From positions 1-5,127 of the forward strand of contig SKTQ01000217.1 of assembly GCA_007122505.1 (NCBI GenBank): a stretch of DNA of 5,127 bases, given 5' to 3'. Positions 1 to 5,127 of the stretch are shown here, piece after piece (the stretch's first letter is position 1; every line of letters begins with the position of its first letter). The notes under the pieces were generated by a model that had not been told where the DNA came from, made no database searches, and saw nothing but the letters and a program-made list of their open reading frames with translations. Both the position numbers and the translations under genes were made by a program. This stretch comes from Bacteroidales bacterium (GTDB lineage Bacteria > Bacteroidota > Bacteroidia > Bacteroidales > UBA7960).

Positions 1-626
1 ACGAGTCGCTGGTGTGGAAAACATCCAAAAAGAATTCCTGGTATGCCATCAGCAAATATGGTTCTGAAAGGGAGGTGTGGAGAGCTGCCGAAGAGGGCCT
101 GCCTGTGGTGATCGTAAATCCCACAGTTGTGATCGGACCCGGAGACCCTGCACGGTCCAGCGCACAATTATATCAGTCGGTAAAAAACGGGATGAAGTTC
201 TATACGTCAGGGGTAACCGGTTTTGTGGATGCACGTGATGTGGCTTCGGTAATGGTCAGACTGACGGAAAGCGACATCCTGAATCAACGTTTTATCCTGA
301 GCAGTGAAGACCTTTCCTACCAGGAGCTTTTTTTCCTTTTTGCTTATTATTCAGGTGCACAGCCTCCACGTTATCGGGCAGGGCGTTTTCTGAGCGAACT
401 GGCATGGCGCCTGGAAAGAATGCGCAGCTTTATCACCGGACAAAAACCACTGTTGTCCAAAGAAACCGCCCGCAACGCCAATATCAAAAGGTATTTCAAA
501 AACGAAAAAATCAAAGAGGCCATGGGTGTTGAGTTCAGGCCCGTGAGGGAGGCCGCCGAAAATACATCCCTGTTCTTCCGCAAATATCCGGTTTACCTTT
601 CTCCCGATTTTCGCATGCCTTCGTGA
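1..626 (+). CDS. NAD-dependent epimerase/dehydratase (extended SDR family), C-terminal part
   Basis: This gene is cut by the left edge; 207 residues are visible, read from base 3 to a TGA at 624-626. The GTG at 12 is internal, because the frame is open to the edge and the catalytic motif follows at once. The YxxxK motif of short-chain dehydrogenases is seen as YAISK (about visible residues 14-18), followed by PVVIVNPTVVIGPGD, the strand and loop typical of extended SDRs related to dihydroflavonol-4-reductase and nucleoside-sugar epimerases. A GFVDARDVA segment and a variable C-terminal substrate domain come next. The NAD(P)-binding GxxGxxG segment and the catalytic Ser/Thr lie outside the window. 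Family members are about 320-340 residues, so roughly 120-130 are missing. It is a soluble oxidoreductase or epimerase of unknown substrate. It runs convergently toward the nucleotidyltransferase region, and I see no hairpin terminator after its stop. The family call is firm; the substrate is not. Confidence 0.88.
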   Translation, partial: ESLVWKTSKKNSWYAISKYGSEREVWRAAEEGLPVVIVNPTVVIGPGDPARSSAQLYQSVKNGMKFYTSGVTGFVDARDVASVMVRLTESDILNQRFILSSEDLSYQELFFLFAYYSGAQPPRYRAGRFLSELAWRLERMRSFITGQKPLLSKETARNANIKRYFKNEKIKEAMGVEFRPVREAAENTSLFFRKYPVYLSPDFRMPS

Positions 627-694
627 GTTAGGTGTTCGGGTGAAGCGGAGATTTTTGAGACTGCAATAGCTTAGGAGAGGAACCAAGAGGAAAT

Positions 695-722
695 AGTAGT
701 AAGTAGTAGGCAGTAAGCAGTA
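695..722. repeat. Tandem 7-bp repeat array A (four units)
   Basis: Four consecutive 7-bp units are seen: AGTAGTA, AGTAGTA, GGCAGTA, AGCAGTA, then a partial AGCAA at 723-727. The array sits in the gap between the end of the epimerase gene and the hepT remnant. Read on the - strand it would encode a low-complexity Leu/Thr/Tyr/Cys-rich stretch, which I take as a by-product of the repeat. Its period equals that of the array at 1239-1280, but the unit sequence differs. Outside this array I see nothing convincing in 627-758: no gene, RNA or strong hairpin. Confidence 0.8.
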
Positions 723-758
723 AGCAAAAGGGAAGGATATTTGTTCGTTTCCCCATTT

Positions 759-868
759 TCACCTTTGATCATTTTGCCTCTTTTTTTTGAAATTTCTGTC
801 CTCTCCAAGATAGTTTTCAATGGAATCAAAGGATTCTTTAATGTCGTAAGGATATTACTTAATATCAA
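759..868 (-). pseudogene. Probable hepT (HEPN-domain toxin) remnant, frameshifted and truncated
   Basis: Two overlapping frames on the - strand together read like the N-terminus of a HEPN/DUF86 (HepT-like) protein. Frame one starts at a TTG (868-866) that overlaps the nucleotidyltransferase stop codon, giving MILSNIL. A second frame, shifted by one base near 846-851, continues with YDIKESFDSIENYLGEDRNF and then KKKRQNDQR before a TGA at 761-759. Joined, the text resembles the start of the family (a helix of the form LxDIxxSIxxIExYLG). The later family core, including the conserved ERxLEIIGEA-like helix and the RX4-6H ribonuclease motif, is absent from all three frames on this strand, so the gene is truncated as well as frameshifted. 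An A8 run lies at 781-788. HepT-like genes usually follow MNT genes directly, as here. Sequence and position support the call, but only about 37 residues can be judged, so chance resemblance is possible. Confidence 0.55.
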
Positions 869-1188
869 GCTTCATATATTGGTGTCTTGGTCTTATTCAA
901 TGATACAATAAAATAGAGGTTCCCTAAAGATTTATCGGTAACGAGGTCAACAGGATGGTTAAGTATTTTTTCAAATTCTTCAGCATGTTCAAAGTAGGTG
1001 TCGGCATAATCTCCGAAGTCCATTGGCTTAAAAGAAACCAATAAGTCAATATCACTATTCCTGTTAAAATCTTCAGTACAAATGGACCCAAAAGCATATA
1101 ATGATTTTACATTGTACTTCATACACAATGCTTTTAGATTATCCATATTGTCCATTAATAATCTATTCATCGGTTGCGGTATTATCAT
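865..1188 (-). CDS. MNT-type minimal nucleotidyltransferase (MntA-like, probable antitoxin)
   Basis: This small protein (107 residues from the ATG at 1188; 101 from the ATG at 1170) belongs to the polymerase-beta-like nucleotidyltransferase superfamily. The signature is intact: G34-S35, ten residues, then D46-I-D48 (GSX10DXD), with a third likely metal ligand at D81 in HPVDLVTDKSL. The C-terminus (NLYFIVSLNKTKTPIYEA) looks complete. In HEPN/MNT modules the MNT protein is the antitoxin; in the Shewanella oneidensis pair MntA AMPylates the HepT ribonuclease and so inactivates it. Here the expected partner downstream appears decayed, so this may be an orphan antitoxin. The frame is open to an ATG at 1245, but that start lies in a heptamer repeat and upstream of a -7 box at 1219-1226, so I prefer 1188. 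The bases before it are A/T-rich without a Shine-Dalgarno sequence. Family call is strong; present function is inferred. Confidence 0.85.
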   Translation of the reverse strand: MIIPQPMNRLLMDNMDNLKALCMKYNVKSLYAFGSICTEDFNRNSDIDLLVSFKPMDFGDYADTYFEHAEEFEKILNHPVDLVTDKSLGNLYFIVSLNKTKTPIYEA

Positions 1189-1218
1189 AATAAAAATAAT
1201 TCTTTTATGATGGATACG

Positions 1219-1226
1219 CAAAGTTA
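1219..1226 (-). promoter_or_regulatory. Bacteroidota-type -7 box for the nucleotidyltransferase gene
   Basis: The - strand reads TAACTTTG, an exact match to TAnnTTTG, 30 bp upstream of the ATG at 1188. Transcription starting a few bases downstream would leave a leader of about 25 bases. No clear -33 TTTG is seen at the usual 19-21 bp spacing; that region is occupied by heptamer repeat units. The box rules against the upstream ATG at 1245 as the start. Confidence 0.5.
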
Positions 1227-1238
1227 TGAAAGGGCAAT

Positions 1239-1280
1239 CGGTCATTGATCATTGAACATCGATCTTCGGTCATCGGTCAT
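1239..1280. repeat. Tandem 7-bp repeat array B (six units)
   Basis: Six consecutive 7-bp units are seen: CGGTCAT, TGATCAT, TGAACAT, CGATCTT, CGGTCAT, CGGTCAT. After a 7-bp spacer (CAAAAAC, 1281-1287) an in-phase CGGTCAG (1288-1294) contains the lnt stop codon, so the 7-bp register reaches the end of lnt. The array fills most of the gap between lnt and the nucleotidyltransferase gene. It places several ATG triplets on the - strand, which explains the artificial N-terminal extension of the nucleotidyltransferase frame. Confidence 0.85.
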
Positions 1281-1290
1281 CAAAAACCGG

Positions 1291-2910
1291 TCAGATACGG
1301 CGTTTGATGATCCGTTGAGAGATCATAAAAAACAGGAACAGCACACTGACAAACAGGGAAATTTTTCCAAGGAAGTTTCCTGTGCGTGCATAGAAGGTGA
1401 TGTGGTTGTTTTCATTGAGGGTTGCGGAAATGGCTGCAGGCTCCCACCAATTGGTTTCTTTGATGATCTCGCCGCGCTGGTTGATGAATGCGGAGATGCC
1501 GGTGCTGGCCGACCGGGCCACACTGCGCCGGGTTTCGATGGCCCTGAGCCGTGCATATTGCAGGTGCTGTCGGTAGCCCGGTGTGTCGCGCCACCATCCG
1601 TCGTTGGTGATGATAAAAATCAGGGAGGCCCCGTTCAGGATGTAACCGGCCATAAAGTCACCATAAATGGATTCATAGCATACCGCCGGAGCTACGCGTC
1701 TCTGCTCCGCTGAAATAAAAACATCCCTCGTATCTTGTGTCCCCAGGCTGCCGGCAATGCCGCCGAAACGGTCGACGAGTCTTCCCAAAGGCCCTAAAAC
1801 CGTGAAGTATGGCATCCTTTCAATACCGGGAACCAGCTTTGATTTATGATAGAATTGAACCGGCCGGCCGGCCTCTACCATAAATGCTGAATTGTAGGCA
1901 TTGAAATAATCACCCGTCAGAGGATGCTGCCTCGCAGTGGCAGGTAGCCCATCCCGGGGGTCAAACATTTCATAGGTGAAGCTCCCCATGATCCAGGCAA
2001 TAGTGGGGTTTTCGTCTATGTGTGCCCGCAGTGTCCTGATCGTGTAATGCTGTTCTGCTTCATGCTTCCAGATACCATGGGGATTTGCACCCTCAGGCGC
2101 AATCACAAACCGTGTGGCCGGACTGATCCGGCTGTCGGCAAGGGCGATCATGTTGTTGATATGCTGTTCAAGCTCTGCCCTGCTGCGCATCTGCTCATAA
2201 GGGTCTTCGGCAGGCTGCACAATGACAATGGATACCGGCCTGGCATCTTCCTCATAGGTGATCCAGGTGTAAAAAGAAATGACAGAAGGTATAGCAAAAA
2301 CCAACAGCGCCATGATGGCATTCCACCTTGCCCTCTTCCCGACAAAGCTCTCCAGCACGAATTGTCTGATAAAGAAAAACAACAAAATGTTGACCGTCAG
2401 CACCCACAAAGTACCGCCGGCTGTACCGGTGGCAGAATACCACTGCACCCATGCCGGATAAGCGGCAAACACATTGCCCAGATCAAGCCAGCTCCAGCTT
2501 AGCTCCCAACGCGCATGCAAAAACTCAAAAGCCATCCAGAATATTATTACCGGTAAAGGGCCCTGAGCCGACGGAAGGATTCTCCGGCTCAAATGCATCA
2601 GCCACCATGGTATGGCCATAAAGGTGGCATTCAATACTACCGCGGCAATCATTCCCGGAACGGTGGCAAACATGATCCACCAGGTTGTCAGCAAGTTAAA
2701 CACAAAAAATGCAACCCAGGCATACAAAAGGAAAACAACAGCACGGTTTTCACCCCTACGCGCCAGTAAGCGGTCTTCCACCCAAAACAACGGAACAAAA
2801 GCAAAGAAAACGAGAAAGGGAAATCCTCTTGCCGGCCAGCTCAATGCCAGTAAAAGGCCGGTGAGCAGGCTGTACAATAGCAATTTGTGCCGAAATATAC
2901 GTTCTATCAT
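1291..2910 (-). CDS. lnt: Apolipoprotein N-acyltransferase
   Basis: Lnt is an inner-membrane enzyme that moves an acyl chain from a phospholipid to the amino-terminal cysteine of diacylglyceryl-apolipoprotein, the last step of lipoprotein maturation. The protein has 539 residues, close to the usual 500-550. Hydrophobic segments lie at roughly 10-45, 55-105, 117-135, 165-185 and 198-217; the nitrilase-like domain follows at about 225-490, and a final membrane segment at about 513-533. The catalytic triad is visible: E273 (APEGANP), K356 (YHKSKLVPG) and C411 (AVCYESIYG), matching E267, K335 and C387 of E. coli. E364, eight residues after the lysine, matches the essential E343. The Glu-Lys spacing is about 15 residues longer than in E. 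coli. The ATG at 2910 is chosen because the frame's upstream TTG (2946) lies above the predicted -7 box. It is divergent from tetR, and the operator between them may control it. No terminator hairpin is seen before the heptamer array. Confidence 0.96.
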   Translation of the reverse strand: MIERIFRHKLLLYSLLTGLLLALSWPARGFPFLVFFAFVPLFWVEDRLLARRGENRAVVFLLYAWVAFFVFNLLTTWWIMFATVPGMIAAVVLNATFMAIPWWLMHLSRRILPSAQGPLPVIIFWMAFEFLHARWELSWSWLDLGNVFAAYPAWVQWYSATGTAGGTLWVLTVNILLFFFIRQFVLESFVGKRARWNAIMALLVFAIPSVISFYTWITYEEDARPVSIVIVQPAEDPYEQMRSRAELEQHINNMIALADSRISPATRFVIAPEGANPHGIWKHEAEQHYTIRTLRAHIDENPTIAWIMGSFTYEMFDPRDGLPATARQHPLTGDYFNAYNSAFMVEAGRPVQFYHKSKLVPGIERMPYFTVLGPLGRLVDRFGGIAGSLGTQDTRDVFISAEQRRVAPAVCYESIYGDFMAGYILNGASLIFIITNDGWWRDTPGYRQHLQYARLRAIETRRSVARSASTGISAFINQRGEIIKETNWWEPAAISATLNENNHITFYARTGNFLGKISLFVSVLFLFFMISQRIIKRRI

Positions 2911-2932
2911 TCTTGTGCGTTTAAATTGTGCG

Positions 2933-2940
2933 TAAAGATA
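2933..2940 (-). promoter_or_regulatory. Probable -7 box of the lnt promoter
   Basis: The - strand reads TATCTTTA, one mismatch from TAnnTTTG, 22 bp upstream of the lnt ATG at 2910. No TTTG stands at the usual -33 distance; that position falls inside the inverted repeat at 2950-2970. This suggests that a repressor bound there would block the promoter, or that the promoter is weak. Confidence 0.45.
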
Positions 2941-2949
2941 ACACAAAAC

Positions 2950-2970
2950 GTTTTAAACGACGTTTAAAAC
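2950..2970. promoter_or_regulatory. Perfect inverted repeat, probable TetR-family operator
   Basis: The left arm GTTTTAAACG (2950-2959) and right arm CGTTTAAAAC (2961-2970) are exact reverse complements around a single central A at 2960. A 21-bp near-continuous palindrome in the gap before a divergent TetR-family gene is the classic arrangement for an autoregulatory operator. It lies between the two outward-facing -7 boxes, 9 bp from the lnt box and 12 bp from the tetR box, so it covers the -33 region of both. A shorter palindrome, AAAACGTTTT (2945-2954), overlaps its left arm. The symmetry is seen directly; binding by the adjacent regulator is inferred. Confidence 0.72.
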
Positions 2971-2982
2971 TAAATAAATTAT

Positions 2983-2990
2983 TATCTTTG
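2983..2990 (+). promoter_or_regulatory. Bacteroidota-type -7 box of the tetR promoter
   Basis: TATCTTTG matches TAnnTTTG exactly and ends 20 bp before the ATG at 3011, which implies a leader of roughly 14 bases. No clear -33 TTTG is seen; that region is covered by the inverted repeat. The A/T-rich leader lacks a Shine-Dalgarno sequence, as is common in this phylum. Confidence 0.6.
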
Positions 2991-3010
2991 CAAAACAAAT
3001 TCTTATAGTT

Positions 3011-3622
3011 ATGGCACGTAGCAGAAATACCGAGAAAAAAATCTTTGATGCAGCCACCGAGCTGTTTCTGGAAAAAGGGGTTGACCGAACCAGCGTTAGG
3101 GAAATTGCCAATAAGGCAGGAATCAATCTTGCTTTGATGAATTATTATTTCCGCAGCAAGGAAAACCTCTTCGACACCATTTTCTCCTCCTTGGTTAAAA
3201 GGAACTCGGAGGAACTCATTCGCATCTTGAACAGCGACCAGGAGCTTTTCGAAAAAATTGAGCAATATGTGGAGGTATATATTGAGATGCTCTCTGAAAA
3301 TCCGCTCCTGGTTTCATTTGTGATGGCTATTTTGCACCGCAGCAGAGAACGGATAACGGAAATGAAAGCCATCAGCAGCCTGTATGCGACCGATCAGTTT
3401 ACCAAGCAACTATTGGATGAAGCCAAAAAAGGGAATATCAGGCGCACTGACCCCACCCATTTCTTTGTGGATATGCTTTCCCTGATCGCATTTCCCTTCG
3501 CAATCAAGATGCTGGTGATGGACAAAAACAATTTTTCAGAGGAAGAATTCCAGCAATTTATTAATGAGCGGAAAAAACGAGTACCCAAGCTGTTGCTGGA
3601 CAGTCTAAGACCCTGTAAATAA
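3011..3622 (+). CDS. TetR/AcrR-family transcriptional regulator
   Basis: This is a 203-residue one-component regulator of typical TetR size. The N-terminal DNA-binding domain (about residues 8-55) has the family pattern: an IFDAATELFLEKG helix, then TSVREIANKAGINLALMNYYF, the helix-turn-helix and the YYF that starts the next helix, then RSKENLF. The remaining mostly helical part (about 60-200) would form the ligand-binding and dimer domain; its ligand cannot be told from sequence. The ATG follows the -7 box by 20 bp. The 10+1+10 palindrome just upstream suggests autorepression, and the divergent lnt is a second candidate target. Many Bacteroidota TetR proteins of this kind sit beside efflux genes, but none is present in this window. 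The stop (3620-3622) lies 5 bp from the stop of the convergent queG gene. Confidence 0.93.
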   Translation: MARSRNTEKKIFDAATELFLEKGVDRTSVREIANKAGINLALMNYYFRSKENLFDTIFSSLVKRNSEELIRILNSDQELFEKIEQYVEVYIEMLSENPLLVSFVMAILHRSRERITEMKAISSLYATDQFTKQLLDEAKKGNIRRTDPTHFFVDMLSLIAFPFAIKMLVMDKNNFSEEEFQQFINERKKRVPKLLLDSLRPCK

Positions 3623-3627
3623 TCATT

Positions 3628-4581
3628 TCAGGTTTGATCACCTGTGGCATCCGTCACACACCGGATATTATCCATCAGTTTTTCATATGATACCCTGGCA
3701 AGAGGGGAGTGTGCTTTTTTGAAAGACTTTACAAACACCTCTTTTGTCAGCGTTTCCCAGTCCCTGTTTGTCCAGGAAGAAATGGGGGAAAGCGGTTTCA
3801 GCTCAGGAATTTCATGCGCTGAGGAATGCCTGTTATGTGGGCAGGCCTCCTGGCAAATGTCACAACCGAAAACCCATGGCTGTATCAGATTTCTGAATTG
3901 AGCAGGGATTTCCTCTTTTAATTCTATGGTAAGATAGGAAATACATTTACATGCATCCAAAACACCGGGACCAACAATGGCTCCCGTCGGACAAGCATCC
4001 ATACACTTACGGCATGATCCGCACAGATCCTTTTCGAAAGGCTGATCTGCATCCAGTTCTGCACTGGTGATCATTTCTCCCAAAAAGAAAAAACTGCCTT
4101 TTTTCGAAATGATCAGGCAGGTGTTTTTTCCGGTCTTCCCGATTCCTGCCTCCTCCGCCCATGATCGCTCCAGAACGGGGGCAGAGTCAGCAAAAACCCT
4201 GAAAGTGTGTTTTTCCGTCAACTCCGTTAAATAATCCGCAAGTTTTGCCAGCCGGTTTCTGATAATAAAATGGTAGTCTGCGCCATAGGCATAGCGTGCA
4301 ACTTTATATGATGTGTTTGCCGGCTGATGTTGTTCGGGATAGTAGTTCATGGCCACCACCACAATGGATTTAGCTCCGGGAACAAGCAAACGCGGGTCTA
4401 TACGTTTTTCCCGGTTTCGGGCCATGTATTGCATTTGTCCGTGAAAGCCCTTTTGCAACCAGGATTGGAGGACAGGCCTTTGACTTTCTAATGCATCAGC
4501 GCGGGCCACGCCACAAACAGCAAAACCAAGCTCGAAGGCCTTTTGCTTTAACGCATCGGTCAATGTCTTTCTGTCCAACAA
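3628..4581 (-). CDS. queG: Epoxyqueuosine reductase
   Basis: QueG is a cytosolic cobalamin and iron-sulfur enzyme that reduces epoxyqueuosine to queuosine in tRNA position 34 (Tyr, His, Asn and Asp tRNAs). The 317-residue length fits the short form without C-terminal HEAT repeats. The likely catalytic aspartate is D132 in ADSAPVLERSWAEEAGIGK. Two 4Fe-4S clusters are indicated by CGSCRKCMDACP (C187, C190, C193, C197) and CDICQEACPHN (C240, C243, C247), with C213 in CISYLTIE as the probable eighth ligand. DACKCISYL has an extra cysteine (C211) where I would expect a basic residue. No ATG is available at the N-terminus: the frame opens at two TTG codons (4581-4579 and 4578-4576), 6 bp after the tyrS stop. 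Family alignment of LTDALKQKAFELGFAVCGVARAD supports a start there. It is probably cotranscribed with, and perhaps translationally coupled to, tyrS. Confidence 0.95.
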   Translation of the reverse strand: MLDRKTLTDALKQKAFELGFAVCGVARADALESQRPVLQSWLQKGFHGQMQYMARNREKRIDPRLLVPGAKSIVVVAMNYYPEQHQPANTSYKVARYAYGADYHFIIRNRLAKLADYLTELTEKHTFRVFADSAPVLERSWAEEAGIGKTGKNTCLIISKKGSFFFLGEMITSAELDADQPFEKDLCGSCRKCMDACPTGAIVGPGVLDACKCISYLTIELKEEIPAQFRNLIQPWVFGCDICQEACPHNRHSSAHEIPELKPLSPISSWTNRDWETLTKEVFVKSFKKAHSPLARVSYEKLMDNIRCVTDATGDQT

Positions 4582-4587
4582 AATGTT

Positions 4588-5127
4588 TTAAGCACTTTGA
4601 ACCCTAACCAGGTAATAGTTTTTCTTGCCCCGCTGCACAACGAGATAGCGGCCGCCAATTAAGAGGGAAGCATCTATCTTCTCGGTATCAGCCACCCTTG
4701 TTTTATTGATGCTGATACTGCCTTCTTTCAGCATTCTGCGGGCCTCACCTTTTGATTTGGCCACCTGGGTTTTTTCAGCCAGAAAATCCACCATGTCGAT
4801 CCCCTGTTCCACATCTTCACTCATGACATCAAACATAGGGACACCGTCAAAAACAGCCAAAAACACATCCTCCGGGAGCTTATGCAGCACATCTGCCGTG
4901 GATTTCCCGAAAAGTATCCCGGAAGCCTCCACGGCCGTTTCATAGGCCTCCCGGCCATGAACCCTGATGGTGATGTCTTCGGCCAAAGCTTTCTGGAGAG
5001 CACGCTGGTGGGGGGCTTCCTTGTGCTCCGCAACCAACGCTTCTATCTCCTCCTTCGAGAACAGGGTAAAGATCTTGATGTACCTTTCGGTGTCTTCATC
5101 GGAACAATTGAGCCAAAACTGATAAAA
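4588..5127 (-). CDS. tyrS: Tyrosyl-tRNA synthetase, C-terminal part
   Basis: The enzyme activates tyrosine with ATP and attaches it to tRNA-Tyr. The gene runs off the right edge; 179 residues are visible out of about 430. The frame is open to the edge, so the TTG at 5037 is internal. The visible part begins FYQFWLNCSDEDTERYIKIF, the conserved stretch soon after the KMSKS region of class I TyrRS, followed by the FSKEEIEAL and APHQRALQKALAEDIT helices. A C-terminal S4-like RNA-binding domain (visible residues about 113-177) contains AKSKGEARRMLKEGSISIN and GGRYLVVQRGKKNYYLVR, and contacts the long variable arm of tRNA-Tyr in this family. The HIGH and KMSKS signatures and the promoter are outside the window. 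The stop TAA (4590-4588) is 6 bp from the queG start, which suggests one transcript. Confidence 0.95.
   Translation of the reverse strand, partial: FYQFWLNCSDEDTERYIKIFTLFSKEEIEALVAEHKEAPHQRALQKALAEDITIRVHGREAYETAVEASGILFGKSTADVLHKLPEDVFLAVFDGVPMFDVMSEDVEQGIDMVDFLAEKTQVAKSKGEARRMLKEGSISINKTRVADTEKIDASLLIGGRYLVVQRGKKNYYLVRVQSA

Noticed and set aside
351..686. A 111-residue open frame on the - strand opposite the epimerase
   Set aside because: It covers the conserved epimerase C-terminus on the other strand and has no recognisable domain or promoter.
671..868. A 65-residue open frame on the - strand starting at TTG 868, after the nucleotidyltransferase
   Set aside because: Its first seven residues fit the hepT start, but it then leaves the HEPN-like frame and runs through heptamer array A, giving low-complexity Leu/Thr/Tyr text. 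I treat it as a by-product of the frameshifted remnant, not a real protein.
695..1280. The two heptamer arrays considered as a CRISPR or as ends of an insertion sequence
   Set aside because: The units are only 7 bp, directly adjacent and without spacers, so this is not a CRISPR. The two arrays are not inverted copies of each other, and no transposase lies between them.
1252..1713. A 153-residue open frame on the + strand
   Set aside because: It lies opposite the conserved nitrilase domain of lnt, begins in the heptamer array and shows no family pattern. It is a shadow of lnt.
2020..2502. A 160-residue open frame on the + strand, rich in Cys, Pro and His
   Set aside because: It is antisense to lnt; the odd composition follows from reading the opposite strand of a Trp- and Leu-rich membrane protein gene.
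2911..2946. An upstream TTG start that would add 12 residues to Lnt
   Set aside because: The predicted -7 box at 2933-2940 lies within that extension, and the ATG at 2910 gives a normal Lnt N-terminus running into the first membrane segment.

Overview
The window looks like chromosomal DNA from a member of the Bacteroidota. Three points support this. Matches or near-matches to the Bacteroidota -7 promoter element TAnnTTTG lie just upstream of gene starts. The starts I checked have no clear Shine-Dalgarno sequence. The proteins read like Bacteroidota versions of housekeeping families. Genus and species cannot be judged from the sequence.

Layout, left to right. (1) Positions 1-626, + strand: the C-terminal two thirds of an extended short-chain dehydrogenase/NAD-dependent epimerase, cut by the window edge. 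(2) 627-1290: a short accessory island on the - strand. It holds a MNT-type minimal nucleotidyltransferase (865-1188) with the GSX10DXD motif. Directly downstream, where a HEPN partner (HepT) normally sits, is what appears to be a frameshifted and truncated hepT remnant (about 759-868). Two tandem arrays of different 7-bp repeats lie on either side of the pair (695-722 and 1239-1280). (3) 1291-2910, - strand: a complete apolipoprotein N-acyltransferase (lnt). (4) 3011-3622, + strand: a TetR-family regulator divergent from lnt. The 100-bp gap between them holds a perfect 10+1+10 inverted repeat (2950-2970) between two outward-facing -7 boxes. (5) 3628-4581, - strand: epoxyqueuosine reductase (queG), convergent with tetR and only 5 bp from it. 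(6) 4588-5127, - strand: the C-terminal 179 residues of tyrosyl-tRNA synthetase (tyrS), cut by the right edge, ending 6 bp before queG.

How the genes may work together. tyrS and queG probably form one transcription unit; both act on tRNA-Tyr, one charging it and the other completing its queuosine. lnt and tetR probably share one control region, so the TetR protein may repress itself, lnt, or both. The MNT gene is probably the surviving antitoxin half of a HEPN/MNT toxin-antitoxin module whose toxin has decayed.

I found no sign of a wholly new system. The points most worth a second look are the decayed HEPN/MNT module between heptamer arrays and the palindromic operator shared by tetR and lnt.
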